Origin: Heliobacterium chlorum
GTDB lineage: Bacteria; Bacillota; Desulfitobacteriia; Heliobacteriales; Heliobacteriaceae
Length of the DNA: 61,843 nucleotides
Assembly (NCBI RefSeq): GCF_014502795.1
Contig: NZ_JACVHF010000018.1
Coordinates: 1-61,843 of the forward strand
Reading direction: 5' to 3'
In this document: positions 16,657 to 26,653 of the stretch, in pieces
How positions within the stretch are numbered: the first letter of the stretch is position 1
How the letters are laid out: every line of letters starts with the position of its first letter
The notes under the pieces: model-generated
Told to the model about the DNA's origin: nothing
What the model saw: only the letters and a program-made list of their open reading frames with translations
Databases searched by the model: none
Position numbers and translations under genes: made by a program

Positions 16657-16697
16657 GCTCGCCAGGCGGACAAACTATTCGAAAAGGGGGTCGTTCC

Positions 16698-18632
16698 ATG
16701 GCAGCACCTTTTCTACCTATGTCAAAAGACGAGATGAACCAGTTGGGATGGGACTCCTGCGATTTTATTCTGGTCACCGGAGATGCTTATGTCGATCATC
16801 CCAGTTTCGGCGCCGCCATCATCGGGCGGATCCTGGAAAATCAGGGATACCGAGTGGGTATACTCAGCCAACCGGACTGGCGAGATACGAGGAATTTTAA
16901 AGCACTTGGAAGACCTCGTCTCGGATGGCTCGTGACCGCTGGCAATCTCGATTCCATGGTCAACCATTACACGGCGGCCAAAAAGCGCCGCTCTGAAGAT
17001 GCCTATTCTCCGGGGGGACGGAGGGGTCTTCGACCAGACCGGGCCTCGCTGGTCTATGCCCACCGGTGCCGTGAGGCTTATAAGGAACCGCCAGTGATCT
17101 TAGGCGGTATCGAAGCGAGTTTGCGACGCTTTGCCCACTACGATTATTGGGAGGACAAGGTTCGCCGATCGGTCTTGCTCGATGCCAAAGCCGATGTGAT
17201 CATCTTTGGCATGGGCGAGTCGGCCATCATCGAAATCGCTAAAGAATTGGTCCAACGACGGGAAGGGAAATCAGAAGGACAATCTTTCGATTACCCCCTT
17301 GGCGCGAACACCCAAGGCGTCTGTTATGTCACCCAGGACATTTCAGCCATCCCGGAGCAAGAACGAATTCTTTTACCGTCCTACGAAAAAGTCGCTGAAG
17401 ACAAGGTTCTTTTTGCTAAGGCCTTCAAGGTTCAAGAAGAAGAACAAAATCCTTTTGCCGGAAAAATCCTCATCCAACCTCATGGAGATTTGTACTTAGT
17501 TCAGAACCGGCCCTCAAAACCGGTCACCACCGAGGAACTGGACGCTGTCTACGACTTGCCCTTTGCCCGTCGACCTCATCCCGCTTATGACCACCTAGGC
17601 GGCGTACCGGCCTTGGAAGAGGTGGAGTTTAGTTTGACGGCCCAGCGGGGCTGTTTCGGCGGTTGTTCTTTTTGCGCCTTAACCTTCCATCAAGGGAGGA
17701 TCATCCAAGGCCGCAGCCATGAATCTCTGTTGCGGGAAGCGAAAAAGCTGGTCGCTGCCCCCAATTTCAAAGGCTATATTCACGATGTAGGCGGCCCAAC
17801 GGCTAACTTCCGACAGCCCGCTTGTAAAAAACAATTAAAGGCTGGAGCTTGTAAGGAGCGTCAATGTCTTCATCCCAAACCCTGTCCCAATCTGGACGTG
17901 GATCATCAGGACTTGCTGGAATTGCTGCGCAAAATGCGCCGGTTGGAAGGCGTAAAGAAGATCTTTATCCGTTCCGGTCTGCGTTATGATTATTTAATGG
18001 CCGATAAACCAGCTCAGCGGCGGGAGTTTTTAAAAGAACTCTGTCAACACCATGTGAGCGGGCAGTTGAAGGTGGCACCGGAACATGCTTCCCCACAGGT
18101 GCTCCGTTGTATGGGCAAACCGGGAATCGATGTGTACGAATCGTTTAAAAGGGAATATGAGCGGGCTAACAAGGAGGCCGGTAAGGAGCAGTACTTAGTC
18201 CCCTACCTGGTGTCGAGCCATCCCGGTTCGGGTATCCGGGAAGCGATCGAACTGGCTGAAACGATCCGCGACTGGGGCTATAACCCGGAACAGGTGCAAG
18301 ATTTTATCCCTACGCCGGGGAGCCTTTCCACCTGTATTTACTACACCGGAATCGACCCCCGGACGATGAAGCCTGTCTATGTCCCCCGGTCGGCTCAAGA
18401 GAAAACACGGCAGCGGGCATTGCTCCAGTTTCGCCGTCCCGAAAATTATCCGCTCGTCTACCAGGCCTTGCGCGCAGCAGGACGCATGGATTTGGTCGGC
18501 CATGGTCCGAAGACGCTCCTTCGTCCGCCTCGTCCCGGAGCCGGAAATAATGACCGGGAAATGGGACGGGACGATAAAAAAGGAAAAAAAAGTGTCCCCA
18601 AGAAACAAGGAAAAGGACGCAGGCCTTTTTGA
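16698..18632 (+). CDS. YgiQ family radical SAM protein
   Basis: This 644-aa protein belongs to the UPF0313/YgiQ radical SAM family, whose reaction is unknown. The N-terminal part (about 20-200) resembles a cobalamin-binding-like domain of the family. The cluster motif CFGGCSFC lies near 320, followed by [13 protein letters not shown] and [14 protein letters not shown] segments near 360-395 that add several cysteines. The C-terminus is basic and low complexity. The ATG follows AAAGGGGGTCG. The next gene, rimO, is also a radical SAM enzyme but has its own promoter. Confidence 0.92.
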   Translation: MAAPFLPMSKDEMNQLGWDSCDFILVTGDAYVDHPSFGAAIIGRILENQGYRVGILSQPDWRDTRNFKALGRPRLGWLVTAGNLDSMVNHYTAAKKRRSEDAYSPGGRRGLRPDRASLVYAHRCREAYKEPPVILGGIEASLRRFAHYDYWEDKVRRSVLLDAKADVIIFGMGESAIIEIAKELVQRREGKSEGQSFDYPLGANTQGVCYVTQDISAIPEQERILLPSYEKVAEDKVLFAKAFKVQEEEQNPFAGKILIQPHGDLYLVQNRPSKPVTTEELDAVYDLPFARRPHPAYDHLGGVPALEEVEFSLTAQRGCFGGCSFCALTFHQGRIIQGRSHESLLREAKKLVAAPNFKGYIHDVGGPTANFRQPACKKQLKAGACKERQCLHPKPCPNLDVDHQDLLELLRKMRRLEGVKKIFIRSGLRYDYLMADKPAQRREFLKELCQHHVSGQLKVAPEHASPQVLRCMGKPGIDVYESFKREYERANKEAGKEQYLVPYLVSSHPGSGIREAIELAETIRDWGYNPEQVQDFIPTPGSLSTCIYYTGIDPRTMKPVYVPRSAQEKTRQRALLQFRRPENYPLVYQALRAAGRMDLVGHGPKTLLRPPRPGAGNNDREMGRDDKKGKKSVPKKQGKGRRPF

Positions 18633-18657
18633 CATCACAAAAGCTTTAGATTATACT
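18629..18657 (+). promoter_or_regulatory. Promoter of rimO
   Basis: TTGACA and TATACT are separated by 17 nt. The -35 overlaps the stop codon of the upstream radical SAM gene. Confidence 0.85.
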
Positions 18658-18745
18658 AGTATATTAGTGAAAGACCGTCATCTTGCCCATGAGGGAAAGA
18701 GGCGTATTATTTGTTTGCGGGGGAAAGGGCGGAAAGGCTTTGACC

Positions 18746-20074
18746 GTGAAAGTAAATATAACCAGCTTGGGTTGCGCAAAAAACCGGGTCGATACGGAAG
18801 TGATGTTGGGTCTTTTGCGCGATGCCGGGTACGAAATTACACACCGTGAAGAAGACGCCCATGTCCTGATCGTCAATACCTGCGGTTTTATCCTCCCCGC
18901 TAAGGAAGAGTCCATCAATACGATCCTCGAACTGGTCCGGTTTAAGGAATCGGGAAAATGCCAGGCTTTGCTCGTGGCCGGCTGTCTGTCCCAAGGATAT
19001 TCCGATGATTTGGCGAAGGAACTGCCGGAAGTGGACGGCTTCTTGGGGCCTGGCGAAGTCCCCAAAGTTGCATCGATCGTGGCAAACGTGTTACAAGGGA
19101 AAAAGACTATCCAGGTAGGTCAACCAGACTTTCTTTACGACCATACGATGCCTCGTGTTTTATCTACACCTTTTCATTATGCTTACGTGAAAGTGGCTGA
19201 CGGTTGTGATAATCGCTGCGGTTTTTGCATGATCCCGAACTTGCGGGGACCCTTTCGTTCCCGTGAAGAAGACTCGGTCTTCCAAGAGGTGCAATCGCTC
19301 ACAGAACGGGGAATACAGGAAATTCTGCTGATCGCTCAAGATACGACCCGCTACGGCTTGGATCGGTATGGAGATTTTCGTTTACCCCAATTGATTCGCC
19401 GGCTCGCTCCCATCGACGGTTTGAAATGGCTCCGCCTCATGTATTGCTACCCGGCTCATTTCACACCGGAACTGATTGAAGCGATGGCAGCGGAACCGAA
19501 GGTATGCCGTTACGTCGATCTCCCCTTACAGCATGCCGATGACGAACTGCTGCGATCGATGAACCGCCGATCAAGCGTTGCCGAAATCCGCCAACTCGTG
19601 AAGGACTTACGAGCCAACCTCCCGGGCATGGCGATTCGCAGTTCCTTCATCGTAGGGCTTCCCGGTGAGACGGAAGAAAAATTCCAGCGACTGTTAGACT
19701 TCCTTGAGGAAATGCGATTTGACCGGGTAGGTGTATTTACATATTCCCGGGAAGAAGATACACCGGCCGGACGCCACCTGGACCAAGTGCCTGACGAAGT
19801 GAAAGAAGAACGTTTTCATCGAGCTATGACTCTCCAGCAAGCCATCTCCCGGTCGATTCAGCAGGAGTGGGTGGGACGGACGATTCCCGTACTCGTGGAA
19901 GAGGAAGTTAGTCCCGGTCTGTACCGGGGACGGAGTGAACGGGAAGCACCGGAAGTGGACGGGTTTATCGAATTTAAAGGAAAAGATCTGATGTCCGGCC
20001 AATGGGCCAAGGTCAAAATCACGTCGGCAGATGACTATGACCTGATGGGGGAAGAGATCAATGAACCTGGCTAA
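18746..20074 (+). CDS. rimO: Ribosomal protein S12 methylthiotransferase RimO
   Basis: This 442-aa radical SAM enzyme adds a methylthio group to an Asp of ribosomal protein S12. Three N-terminal cysteines bind the auxiliary cluster (LGCAKNRVDTE near 9, VNTCGF near 45, GCLSQ near 80). CDNRCGFCMIP near 155 binds the radical SAM cluster, and a TRAM domain closes the C-terminus. GTG 18746 gives the usual family length and has GGAAAGG upstream. The gene overlaps pgsA by 14 nt, so the two are co-transcribed. Confidence 0.95.
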   Translation: MKVNITSLGCAKNRVDTEVMLGLLRDAGYEITHREEDAHVLIVNTCGFILPAKEESINTILELVRFKESGKCQALLVAGCLSQGYSDDLAKELPEVDGFLGPGEVPKVASIVANVLQGKKTIQVGQPDFLYDHTMPRVLSTPFHYAYVKVADGCDNRCGFCMIPNLRGPFRSREEDSVFQEVQSLTERGIQEILLIAQDTTRYGLDRYGDFRLPQLIRRLAPIDGLKWLRLMYCYPAHFTPELIEAMAAEPKVCRYVDLPLQHADDELLRSMNRRSSVAEIRQLVKDLRANLPGMAIRSSFIVGLPGETEEKFQRLLDFLEEMRFDRVGVFTYSREEDTPAGRHLDQVPDEVKEERFHRAMTLQQAISRSIQQEWVGRTIPVLVEEEVSPGLYRGRSEREAPEVDGFIEFKGKDLMSGQWAKVKITSADDYDLMGEEINEPG

Positions 20075-20612
20075 TAAAGTGACCTTGACGAGGATCCTCT
20101 TTGTCCCGTTGTTCATGATCATTCTGCTCATTCCGGAAGTACCCTACCGGCAGTACTTGGCCGCTTTTATCTTTATTCTGGCGGCCAGTACGGACGGCTT
20201 AGACGGCTACATTGCCCGCTCACGAAAACAGATCACCCGCTTTGGGACCTTTTTAGATCCCTTAGCCGACAAACTGCTCGTTTCGGCGGCGTTGATTTCC
20301 CTCGTTGAATTGGGCAAAATCTCCGCTTGGGTGGCTGTCATCATCATCGGTCGGGAATTTGCCGTAACAGGCTTACGGACGATCTTGGCAGCGGAAGGAC
20401 ACACGGTTGCCGCCAGCAAGCTGGGAAAACTAAAAACGGTTTTCCAAATCGTAACGATCGTCGTCATTTTAATCGACGAAGCATTGCAATTCGTCATTCC
20501 CTTGCGCATTTCACAGATTATTTTGTACTTGGCTGTCTTTTTCACCCTTTGGTCGGGGATCGACTATTTTGTCAAAGCGAAAGCTGTACTGAAAAACCGC
20601 CTGGAGACATGA
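20061..20612 (+). CDS. pgsA: CDP-diacylglycerol-glycerol-3-phosphate 3-phosphatidyltransferase
   Basis: This 183-aa membrane enzyme makes phosphatidylglycerophosphate, the committed step to phosphatidylglycerol. The CDP-alcohol phosphotransferase motif is complete: DGLDGYIAR near 46, then G and two Asp in FGTFLDPLADK near 62. About five hydrophobic helices are seen. It starts inside rimO and ends inside a terminator hairpin. In B. subtilis pgsA also lies near cinA and recA, as here. Confidence 0.95.
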   Translation: MNLANKVTLTRILFVPLFMIILLIPEVPYRQYLAAFIFILAASTDGLDGYIARSRKQITRFGTFLDPLADKLLVSAALISLVELGKISAWVAVIIIGREFAVTGLRTILAAEGHTVAASKLGKLKTVFQIVTIVVILIDEALQFVIPLRISQIILYLAVFFTLWSGIDYFVKAKAVLKNRLET

Positions 20613-20632
20613 CCGTTTCCGGCGGTTTTTTC
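20594..20632 (+). terminator. Terminator of rimO-pgsA
   Basis: AAAACCGCC (20594-20602) pairs with GGCGGTTTT (20622-20630), then TT. The pgsA stop is in the loop. Confidence 0.8.
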
Positions 20633-20753
20633 ATTGCCACGGGTTACCTAGTGAAAAGATGTACATTATCATATATAATCATTATACGCACAGTGCAAAT
20701 AGAGGCCTTGTTAGGGCCTTTGTGTTTTCTCTGCCATAGAGAGGAGGAACGTC

Positions 20754-21278
20754 ATGTTACAAGCGATTAAACCGTTTCGTGTTATCGCCTTTGCGATCAT
20801 TGGGTTGGCTATGTTGTGGGGGGGCCAAGAGGCTTACGCACGCCTAGCTGTGGAGCAGCCGCTGCATCAAGCTATCTCCGCTGTGATTCCAGAATCGGCT
20901 GTTTTTACACATAAAGAATCAGGACAGACTGTCGTCGAAGTAGGACCGGTCCAAGTGAGCGATTTGGGAGACACTTACCGGCAAGTCTTGAAATCGGCCC
21001 AAGAGCGCTTGGGTGAAGATGTTCAGGTTCGCTTGCTCGATGATCCTGATGAACAATGCCGGCAACTCTGGGAACAACTTCAGTTCCCCATTTATCAAGG
21101 TTTGGCCACAGGAAATTATGGTGAGATGAAAAAACAGACCGATGAGATTGTCCAGAAATCCGATGAAGGCACTGTAAAACTGTCTATCGATACAGACAAT
21201 ATTTATGTGCAGATCGAAAAGGGCAATCACTATATGTACCGCATCATTTCAGGGGAGAAACGGGGTGAACAGCGATGA
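20754..21278 (+). CDS. Unknown membrane-anchored protein, paired with an FtsH-like protease
   Basis: This 174-aa protein has one N-terminal hydrophobic helix (about 9-27), then an acidic soluble domain without recognised motifs. It could be anchored with the domain outside the cell. GAGAGGAGG before the ATG is strong. Its stop overlaps the start of the FtsH-like gene as ATGA, so the two are translationally coupled; a role as substrate, adaptor or regulator of that protease is a reasonable guess but not shown by sequence. Confidence 0.7.
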   Translation: MLQAIKPFRVIAFAIIGLAMLWGGQEAYARLAVEQPLHQAISAVIPESAVFTHKESGQTVVEVGPVQVSDLGDTYRQVLKSAQERLGEDVQVRLLDDPDEQCRQLWEQLQFPIYQGLATGNYGEMKKQTDEIVQKSDEGTVKLSIDTDNIYVQIEKGNHYMYRIISGEKRGEQR

Positions 21279-22774
21279 ACCGGTCTGATAAACGGTACGC
21301 ATGGCTGGAAGCCCTTTTGGGACTCCTTGTGGCCTTGGTCATTTTTCTGTCCTACAAGCTGATGAATCCACTGCCCTTGTTTATCGCTGCTTCTGGTGGT
21401 TTTCTCGCCTACTTCTTGCTGGAACGGCAGGGAATGGGGCAGGGCTTTGGCGATTACGAGGCGCCTGTTGCTTTTTCCTTTGAAGACATCGGTGGGCAAG
21501 CTGTCGCCAAACGGGAATTGATCGAGGCCCTGGACTTTATGGCCCGGAGTGCGGAAGCCGTCGAACTCGGCATTCGTCCGCTAAAAGGCATCCTGCTCTG
21601 CGGACCACCAGGCACCGGTAAAACCCTGCTCGCGAAAGCAGCTGCTGCCTATACGGACAGTGCCTATTTGACCTGTTCCGGGAGCGATTTTATCGAAGTC
21701 TATGCCGGTGTCGGTGCAGGCCGCGTGCGGAGCCTCTTTAAGCGAGCTCGGGAACAGGCGAAGAAGCAAGGAAAAAACGGCGCCATCATCTTTATCGATG
21801 AAATCGATGTCCTCGGTGCCAAACGAGGCGGCGATCGCGGCCATCTCGAATATGAGCAAACCTTGAACGCTTTGCTCGTGGAGATGGACGGATTGAAAGC
21901 CGACGACCCTTGCCGGGTCCTTTTGATGGGCGCCACGAACCGCCCCGATCTCTTAGATGCGGCGTTGCTGCGTCCCGGTCGCTTTGACCGTCAGATTCAA
22001 GTGGATCTGCCTGACCGGGAAGGGCGTAAACACATCTTGGAAATCCATACGCGGAAAAAACCGATCGCCGAAGACGTGGACCTGGAGACCATCGCCAAAG
22101 AAACGATCGGTTTTTCAGGAGCCCAACTGGAGAGTGTCGCCAATGAGGCCGCCATCTTGGCGCTGCGGGCTGGCGAAAAAGAGATACATTTTGAACAGAT
22201 GAAAAACTCGATCGAAAAAGTTCTTCTAGGCGAAGCGGGAGACCGGAAAGCCTTAGAGGAAGAACTGTGGCGGGTCGCCATCCATGAAACAGCCCACGCG
22301 CTGCTCAGTGAATGGGAACGGCCCGGTTCGGTAGCCCGTTTGACCATCGCTCCACGGGGACGGGCCTTAGGCTATCTCCGCCAAGTGCCTCCGGAAGAAA
22401 AAGTACTAGAGACCGAGAAAGACCTCATCGGCGGTATCCGTGTTGCCTTAGCCGGCCTTGTGGCGGAACAACTCGTCTTTGAGCAAGGCTCCACCGGTGC
22501 CGGTCAGGACTTGCAAAACGCATCCCACCTGGCCCGCCGGATCATCATGTCCGGTCTCTCCGAACTGGGTCCCGTTGACGCTGTCGAAATTCCCGAAACC
22601 ATTCGCTTCAGGGAACTGCAAAAAATTATGACGAGTGAGCAGAATCATGTACAGGAAACGTTAGAACAAAACAAAGAATTTCTCGTAAATATGGCAAAGT
22701 ACCTCCGGGAAAAGGAAACCCTTTCGGGCGACGAATTCCGGGAGCAGATGAACCAATATCGGTTATCTGCATAA
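21275..22774 (+). CDS. FtsH-like ATP-dependent zinc metalloprotease (short form)
   Basis: This is a 499-aa AAA+ membrane protease. Two close N-terminal hydrophobic helices (about 9-45) lack the large extracytoplasmic domain of true FtsH (about 600-650 aa). The AAA module has Walker A GPPGTGKT near 110, Walker B IIFIDEID near 168 and the second region of homology [20 protein letters not shown] near 215. The protease has HETAH near 337 and [15 protein letters not shown] near 408. All catalytic residues are present. A second, full-length FtsH probably exists elsewhere. It is coupled to an unknown upstream gene. Confidence 0.9.
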   Translation: MNRSDKRYAWLEALLGLLVALVIFLSYKLMNPLPLFIAASGGFLAYFLLERQGMGQGFGDYEAPVAFSFEDIGGQAVAKRELIEALDFMARSAEAVELGIRPLKGILLCGPPGTGKTLLAKAAAAYTDSAYLTCSGSDFIEVYAGVGAGRVRSLFKRAREQAKKQGKNGAIIFIDEIDVLGAKRGGDRGHLEYEQTLNALLVEMDGLKADDPCRVLLMGATNRPDLLDAALLRPGRFDRQIQVDLPDREGRKHILEIHTRKKPIAEDVDLETIAKETIGFSGAQLESVANEAAILALRAGEKEIHFEQMKNSIEKVLLGEAGDRKALEEELWRVAIHETAHALLSEWERPGSVARLTIAPRGRALGYLRQVPPEEKVLETEKDLIGGIRVALAGLVAEQLVFEQGSTGAGQDLQNASHLARRIIMSGLSELGPVDAVEIPETIRFRELQKIMTSEQNHVQETLEQNKEFLVNMAKYLREKETLSGDEFREQMNQYRLSA

Positions 22775-22778
22775 AACT

Positions 22779-22807
22779 AGCCCTGGCTTAATCGCCAGGG
22801 CCTTTTT
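22779..22807 (+). terminator. Terminator of the FtsH-like operon
   Basis: GCCCTGGC pairs with GCCAGGGC around a 6-nt loop, followed by CTTTTT. Confidence 0.9.
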
Positions 22808-22960
22808 CATACCTAAGACCGGGCGCCCTTTCCCTATGCCTCAAAAAAAGATATAATTGGAAACGAAGCAGGTGACAAATACTACGAACACAAGGCTTCT
22901 CCAAGAGCTTAAACGTTCCTTTTTCATATGCTTCCGTTGAAAAAGAGTGAAGTGGGTGTT

Positions 22961-24220
22961 ATGATGATAAGCGCCGAAATCGTGTCCACTGGAACCGAAC
23001 TGCTGCTGGGTCATACGCTAAACACTAATGCCCAGTATATCGCCGAACGTCTGGCTGCACTGGGCGTTTATTGCTATTACCAGACAACTGTGGGTGACAA
23101 CGCCGATCGTATCGGTCTAGTCATTGAAAACGCCTTGAATCGTGCCGACATCGTCATTACCACGGGCGGCTTAGGACCGACCATGGATGATTTGACGAAA
23201 GAAGTTGTGGCCGATCTTTTTGGATTGCCTATGGAAATGCATCCAGACCATTTGGCTAAAATCGAGGCGTTTTTTCAGCGCCGGGGTCGAAAGATGCCCG
23301 AAAACAACAAAAAGCAAGCCATGCTGCCGGCAGGTTCTCAAGCGATTCCCAATCATCTCGGAACAGCCCCAGGCGTCATTGTGGAACAGGGTGATAAGAT
23401 CGTCATCCTCTTGCCTGGTCCTCCCTTCGAGATGAGACCGATGTTTGAAGAAACTGTGGTTCCCTATCTAGCGGCCAAGACGAAGATCAATCCGGGAGTG
23501 CTCCATTCCCGGACATTGAAGGTTGTTGGCCCAGGGGAATCGGTGATCGAAGACCGCCTGCGGGATTTGCTGACAGCTCAATCCAATCCCACTATTGCTT
23601 TGCTGGCCAAGACGGCAGAGGTCCATGTGCGTCTCACCGCCCGGGCAAGAACAGAGACAGAAGCGGCGGCACTGATGGGGGAACTGGAAGGGGAAATTCG
23701 TCAGCGCTTACATCCCTATGTTTACGGCGTTGACGAAGAAAGCCTCGCTTCGGTGGTTGGCACTTTGTTGAAGGAACGGAATCTCAATCTGGCCATCGCC
23801 GAATCCTGCACCGGGGGATACATTGCCCACCAGATAACCAATGTACCGGGGTCGTCAGACTATTTTCTCCTCGGCCTCGCTTCCTACGCCAACAGCGCGA
23901 AAGAGAATGTGCTGGCGGTAGATGAAGAGACGCTGCGCACTTATGGAGCCGTTAGCCCGGAAACGGCGCTAGCCATGGCGAGAGGTGTACGCAGGCTGGC
24001 TGGTTCCGATATCGCAGCGGCGGTAACGGGAATCGCCGGTCCTGGTGGAGGGACGGAGGAAAAACCGGTTGGCTTGGTTTATGCCGCCTTTGTAGCCGGC
24101 GACAAAGAGGAAGTTGAGAAACTGCAGCTGTTTGGAGATCGGGTGACGATTAAGGAGAAGACCACTTACGCGGTCCTCAATCGATTGCGGGTATACCTGG
24201 CAGAAGAGGTCCGGCCGTAA
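22961..24220 (+). CDS. cinA: CinA, competence/damage-inducible protein
   Basis: This 419-aa protein has the two-part CinA structure. Residues 1-170 are a MoaB/MogA-like COG1058 domain (EIVSTGTELLLG at the N-terminus, TTGGLGPTMDD near 65, LLPGPPFEM near 140), linked to ADP-ribose pyrophosphatase activity in the family. Residues 260-415 are the CinA-C nicotinamide-nucleotide amidase (AIAESCTGG near 282, TGIAGPGGGTEEKPVG near 358). ATG 22961 or 22964 fits GAAGTGGG. It recycles NMN and is often linked to recA, as here. Confidence 0.94.
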   Translation: MMISAEIVSTGTELLLGHTLNTNAQYIAERLAALGVYCYYQTTVGDNADRIGLVIENALNRADIVITTGGLGPTMDDLTKEVVADLFGLPMEMHPDHLAKIEAFFQRRGRKMPENNKKQAMLPAGSQAIPNHLGTAPGVIVEQGDKIVILLPGPPFEMRPMFEETVVPYLAAKTKINPGVLHSRTLKVVGPGESVIEDRLRDLLTAQSNPTIALLAKTAEVHVRLTARARTETEAAALMGELEGEIRQRLHPYVYGVDEESLASVVGTLLKERNLNLAIAESCTGGYIAHQITNVPGSSDYFLLGLASYANSAKENVLAVDEETLRTYGAVSPETALAMARGVRRLAGSDIAAAVTGIAGPGGGTEEKPVGLVYAAFVAGDKEEVEKLQLFGDRVTIKEKTTYAVLNRLRVYLAEEVRP

Positions 24221-24248
24221 GAGATACAATTTTAAAAGGGGTGCCAAT

Positions 24249-25862
24249 ATGGTAGAAAACAACATACCTACAGAGCAAGAGCAAGAAAAAGTGAAATTTG
24301 GTGAAATCAGCCTGAGTCCCAAAGTCGCCCGTGCCATATCCGATATGGGCTTCGAGGAACCGTCGCCGATTCAGGCGAAGGCAATTCCCATCGTTATGGA
24401 CGGAAAAGATCTGATCGGCCAAGCCCAGACCGGTACCGGTAAAACGGCCACCTTCGGGATTCCCATGGCTGAAATGCTAAATGCTCGCGATGGCCGCGTA
24501 CAAGCATTAGTGCTTTGCCCGACGCGGGAACTGGCGATCCAGGTTGCCCAGGAAATCGGCAAGATCGGACGTTTTAGTGATTTAAAAGCGCTGCCTGTCT
24601 ACGGCGGTCAATCGATCGATCGACAGATCCGGGCCCTTCGCTATGGCGTACAGGTCGTCATCGGTACGCCGGGACGGATTCTCGATCACTTGAGCCGGAA
24701 AACCTTGCGTTTGAACAATGTGCGCATGGTCGTCCTCGATGAAGCCGACGAAATGCTCGATATGGGCTTCATTGAAGACATCGAATCCATCATCAAGGAA
24801 ATCCCGGAAGAACGGCAGACACTGCTCTTCTCAGCGACTATGCCCGGACCGATCCAGCAATTGGCCCGGAAATACATGAAGACACCGGAGTTTGTGACCA
24901 TCTCCCGGGACAAATTAACGGTCCCTCTGATCGAACAAGTCTATTATGAGTGCAAAGAGTCCCAAAAGGTGGACGCCCTCTGCCGCATTCTCGATATGGA
25001 AGAGATTGGCGCATCGATCATCTTCTGTCGTACCAAACGAGGTGTCGACGAATTGGTAGCCGCTCTGGAAACACGAGGCTATTTCGCCGAAGGACTGCAT
25101 GGCGACTTGACGCAAGCGCAGCGGGATCGAGTGATGAAAAAGTTCCGCGACGGCAAAGTGGAACTGCTGATCGCCACAGACGTAGCGGCTCGCGGTCTCG
25201 ATGTGGAAAACGTCACCCATGTCATCAACTACGACATTCCCCAAGATCCCGAGTCTTACGTACACCGCATCGGTCGGACCGGCCGCGCTGGACGGAAAGG
25301 CATCGCCATCACCCTGATCAACTACCGGGAATATCGCCAACTGAAGCTCATCGAGCGGATCACCAAAGCCCGGATTCAGCGGCGTGATCTGCCCTCGTTG
25401 GCCGATATCGTGGAACGGCAAAAAGATGCTCATAAAAACCGAATCCTCAAGGTTCTCGAAGGCGGCCACTTTGGCGAATACAAGAGCATCATCAGCGAGC
25501 TAGCCGATGAGTTCGATCCCTTAGAAATCGCTGCTGCCACCTTGAAACTCCTGATCGAAGGACCTGAAGCAGAAAAAGAAAAAGAAGAAGTTTCTGAGTT
25601 CGGCAACACAGGCGCAGAGCCAGGAATGGTTCGTCTGTTTATCAACATCGGCCGGGCCCAGGGGATTCGTCCGCAAGATATCGTCCGTGCCGTTGCTGAA
25701 GAAGCAGGGATTCCTGGCAATGTCATCGGCGTCATCAACATCTATGACAAGTTTACCTTCGTGGAGGTACCGGAAGATGTAGCCGGTCGTGTCATGGGTG
25801 TCATGCACCAAAACATGATCAAAGGCCGGAAGATCAGCGTCGAGCCTGCGAAAGCCCGGTAA
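24249..25862 (+). CDS. DEAD-box ATP-dependent RNA helicase with C-terminal RNA-binding domain
   Basis: This is a 537-aa helicase of the CshA/DeaD type. Motifs run in order: FEEPSPIQAKAIP (Q motif, near 36), AQTGTGKT near 60, PTRELAIQ near 92, DEADEMLDMGF near 162, SAT near 195, and HRIGRTGRAGRKG near 340. After an acidic linker the last ~75 residues form a DbpA-type RNA-binding domain (FINIGRAQGIRPQDIV). It should remodel structured RNA in ribosome assembly or mRNA decay; RNase Y and RNase J genes are in the same window. AAAAGGGGTG precedes the ATG. Confidence 0.93.
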   Translation: MVENNIPTEQEQEKVKFGEISLSPKVARAISDMGFEEPSPIQAKAIPIVMDGKDLIGQAQTGTGKTATFGIPMAEMLNARDGRVQALVLCPTRELAIQVAQEIGKIGRFSDLKALPVYGGQSIDRQIRALRYGVQVVIGTPGRILDHLSRKTLRLNNVRMVVLDEADEMLDMGFIEDIESIIKEIPEERQTLLFSATMPGPIQQLARKYMKTPEFVTISRDKLTVPLIEQVYYECKESQKVDALCRILDMEEIGASIIFCRTKRGVDELVAALETRGYFAEGLHGDLTQAQRDRVMKKFRDGKVELLIATDVAARGLDVENVTHVINYDIPQDPESYVHRIGRTGRAGRKGIAITLINYREYRQLKLIERITKARIQRRDLPSLADIVERQKDAHKNRILKVLEGGHFGEYKSIISELADEFDPLEIAAATLKLLIEGPEAEKEKEEVSEFGNTGAEPGMVRLFINIGRAQGIRPQDIVRAVAEEAGIPGNVIGVINIYDKFTFVEVPEDVAGRVMGVMHQNMIKGRKISVEPAKAR

Positions 25863-25894
25863 AAAACCGGACCTGGGGCAAAGGGGGGATAAGC

Positions 25895-26653
25895 TTGGAG
25901 TGGGAAAAGCGGAGTCAGGCGATCACCGTGGTTACTCTCGTTTGCTTTTTCATCGGATTATCGATCACCGTACAATGGCGAACACAAACCGAAATCAACC
26001 GCATGGCATCCGCCACTTCCGTCGACGAGCTTACTACGACCTTGATCCAGACAGAACGTTCGAAAGAAGCTTTGACGACACAGATTGAAGATTTGCGTTC
26101 TCAGTTGGACAAGTATCGAGAAGGGGAAAACTCGAAGCAGACCTTGCAGCAGACCTTGGAGAAAACACGGCTGGCCGCAGGTCTGACGGCCGTTGAAGGA
26201 CCTGGTGTGATCATCACCTTAGACGACAGTCCCTTGGCTCAACAACTGGATACCATTCGGAAAAACGATCCGAATCAATACTATATCCATGACTCCTATC
26301 TCAGGGATTTGGTGAACGCCCTTTGGACAGGCGGAGCTGAGGCCGTCAGTATCAACAACCAGCGTTTAGTCAGCACATCGGAGATTTTTTGCGGTGGCAC
26401 GACGATTTTCGTCAACCGTGAACTGGTTACACCGCCTTTCGTCATCCGGGCTGTGGGCGATCCGAAAACACTGATGGCCTCTGTCAACATGGTTACCACG
26501 TCGCTCGTTCTCAAAGGATATCGACAACAGTTCGGCATCGTCTTTGATCCCGTAGCCAGCGACAAAGTTCAGATTCCGAACTACAAGGGAGATACCAAGT
26601 TCCAGTATGCCCATGTCGTGACCGGTGATGAAGCTGTGGAGACAAAGCCATGA
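25895..26653 (+). CDS. DUF881 family protein (first copy)
   Basis: This 252-aa protein has one N-terminal membrane helix (about 8-27), a coiled-coil stretch (about 45-90), then the DUF881 domain with VEGPGVIITLDD near 105, GGAEAVSINNQRL near 148 and a C-terminal Val/Pro-rich strand set. The family is common next to cell-division and recA-region genes in Bacillota; its function is not known. TTG start with GGGGGGAT upstream. It overlaps the second copy by 4 nt (ATGA). Confidence 0.85.
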   Translation: MEWEKRSQAITVVTLVCFFIGLSITVQWRTQTEINRMASATSVDELTTTLIQTERSKEALTTQIEDLRSQLDKYREGENSKQTLQQTLEKTRLAAGLTAVEGPGVIITLDDSPLAQQLDTIRKNDPNQYYIHDSYLRDLVNALWTGGAEAVSINNQRLVSTSEIFCGGTTIFVNRELVTPPFVIRAVGDPKTLMASVNMVTTSLVLKGYRQQFGIVFDPVASDKVQIPNYKGDTKFQYAHVVTGDEAVETKP

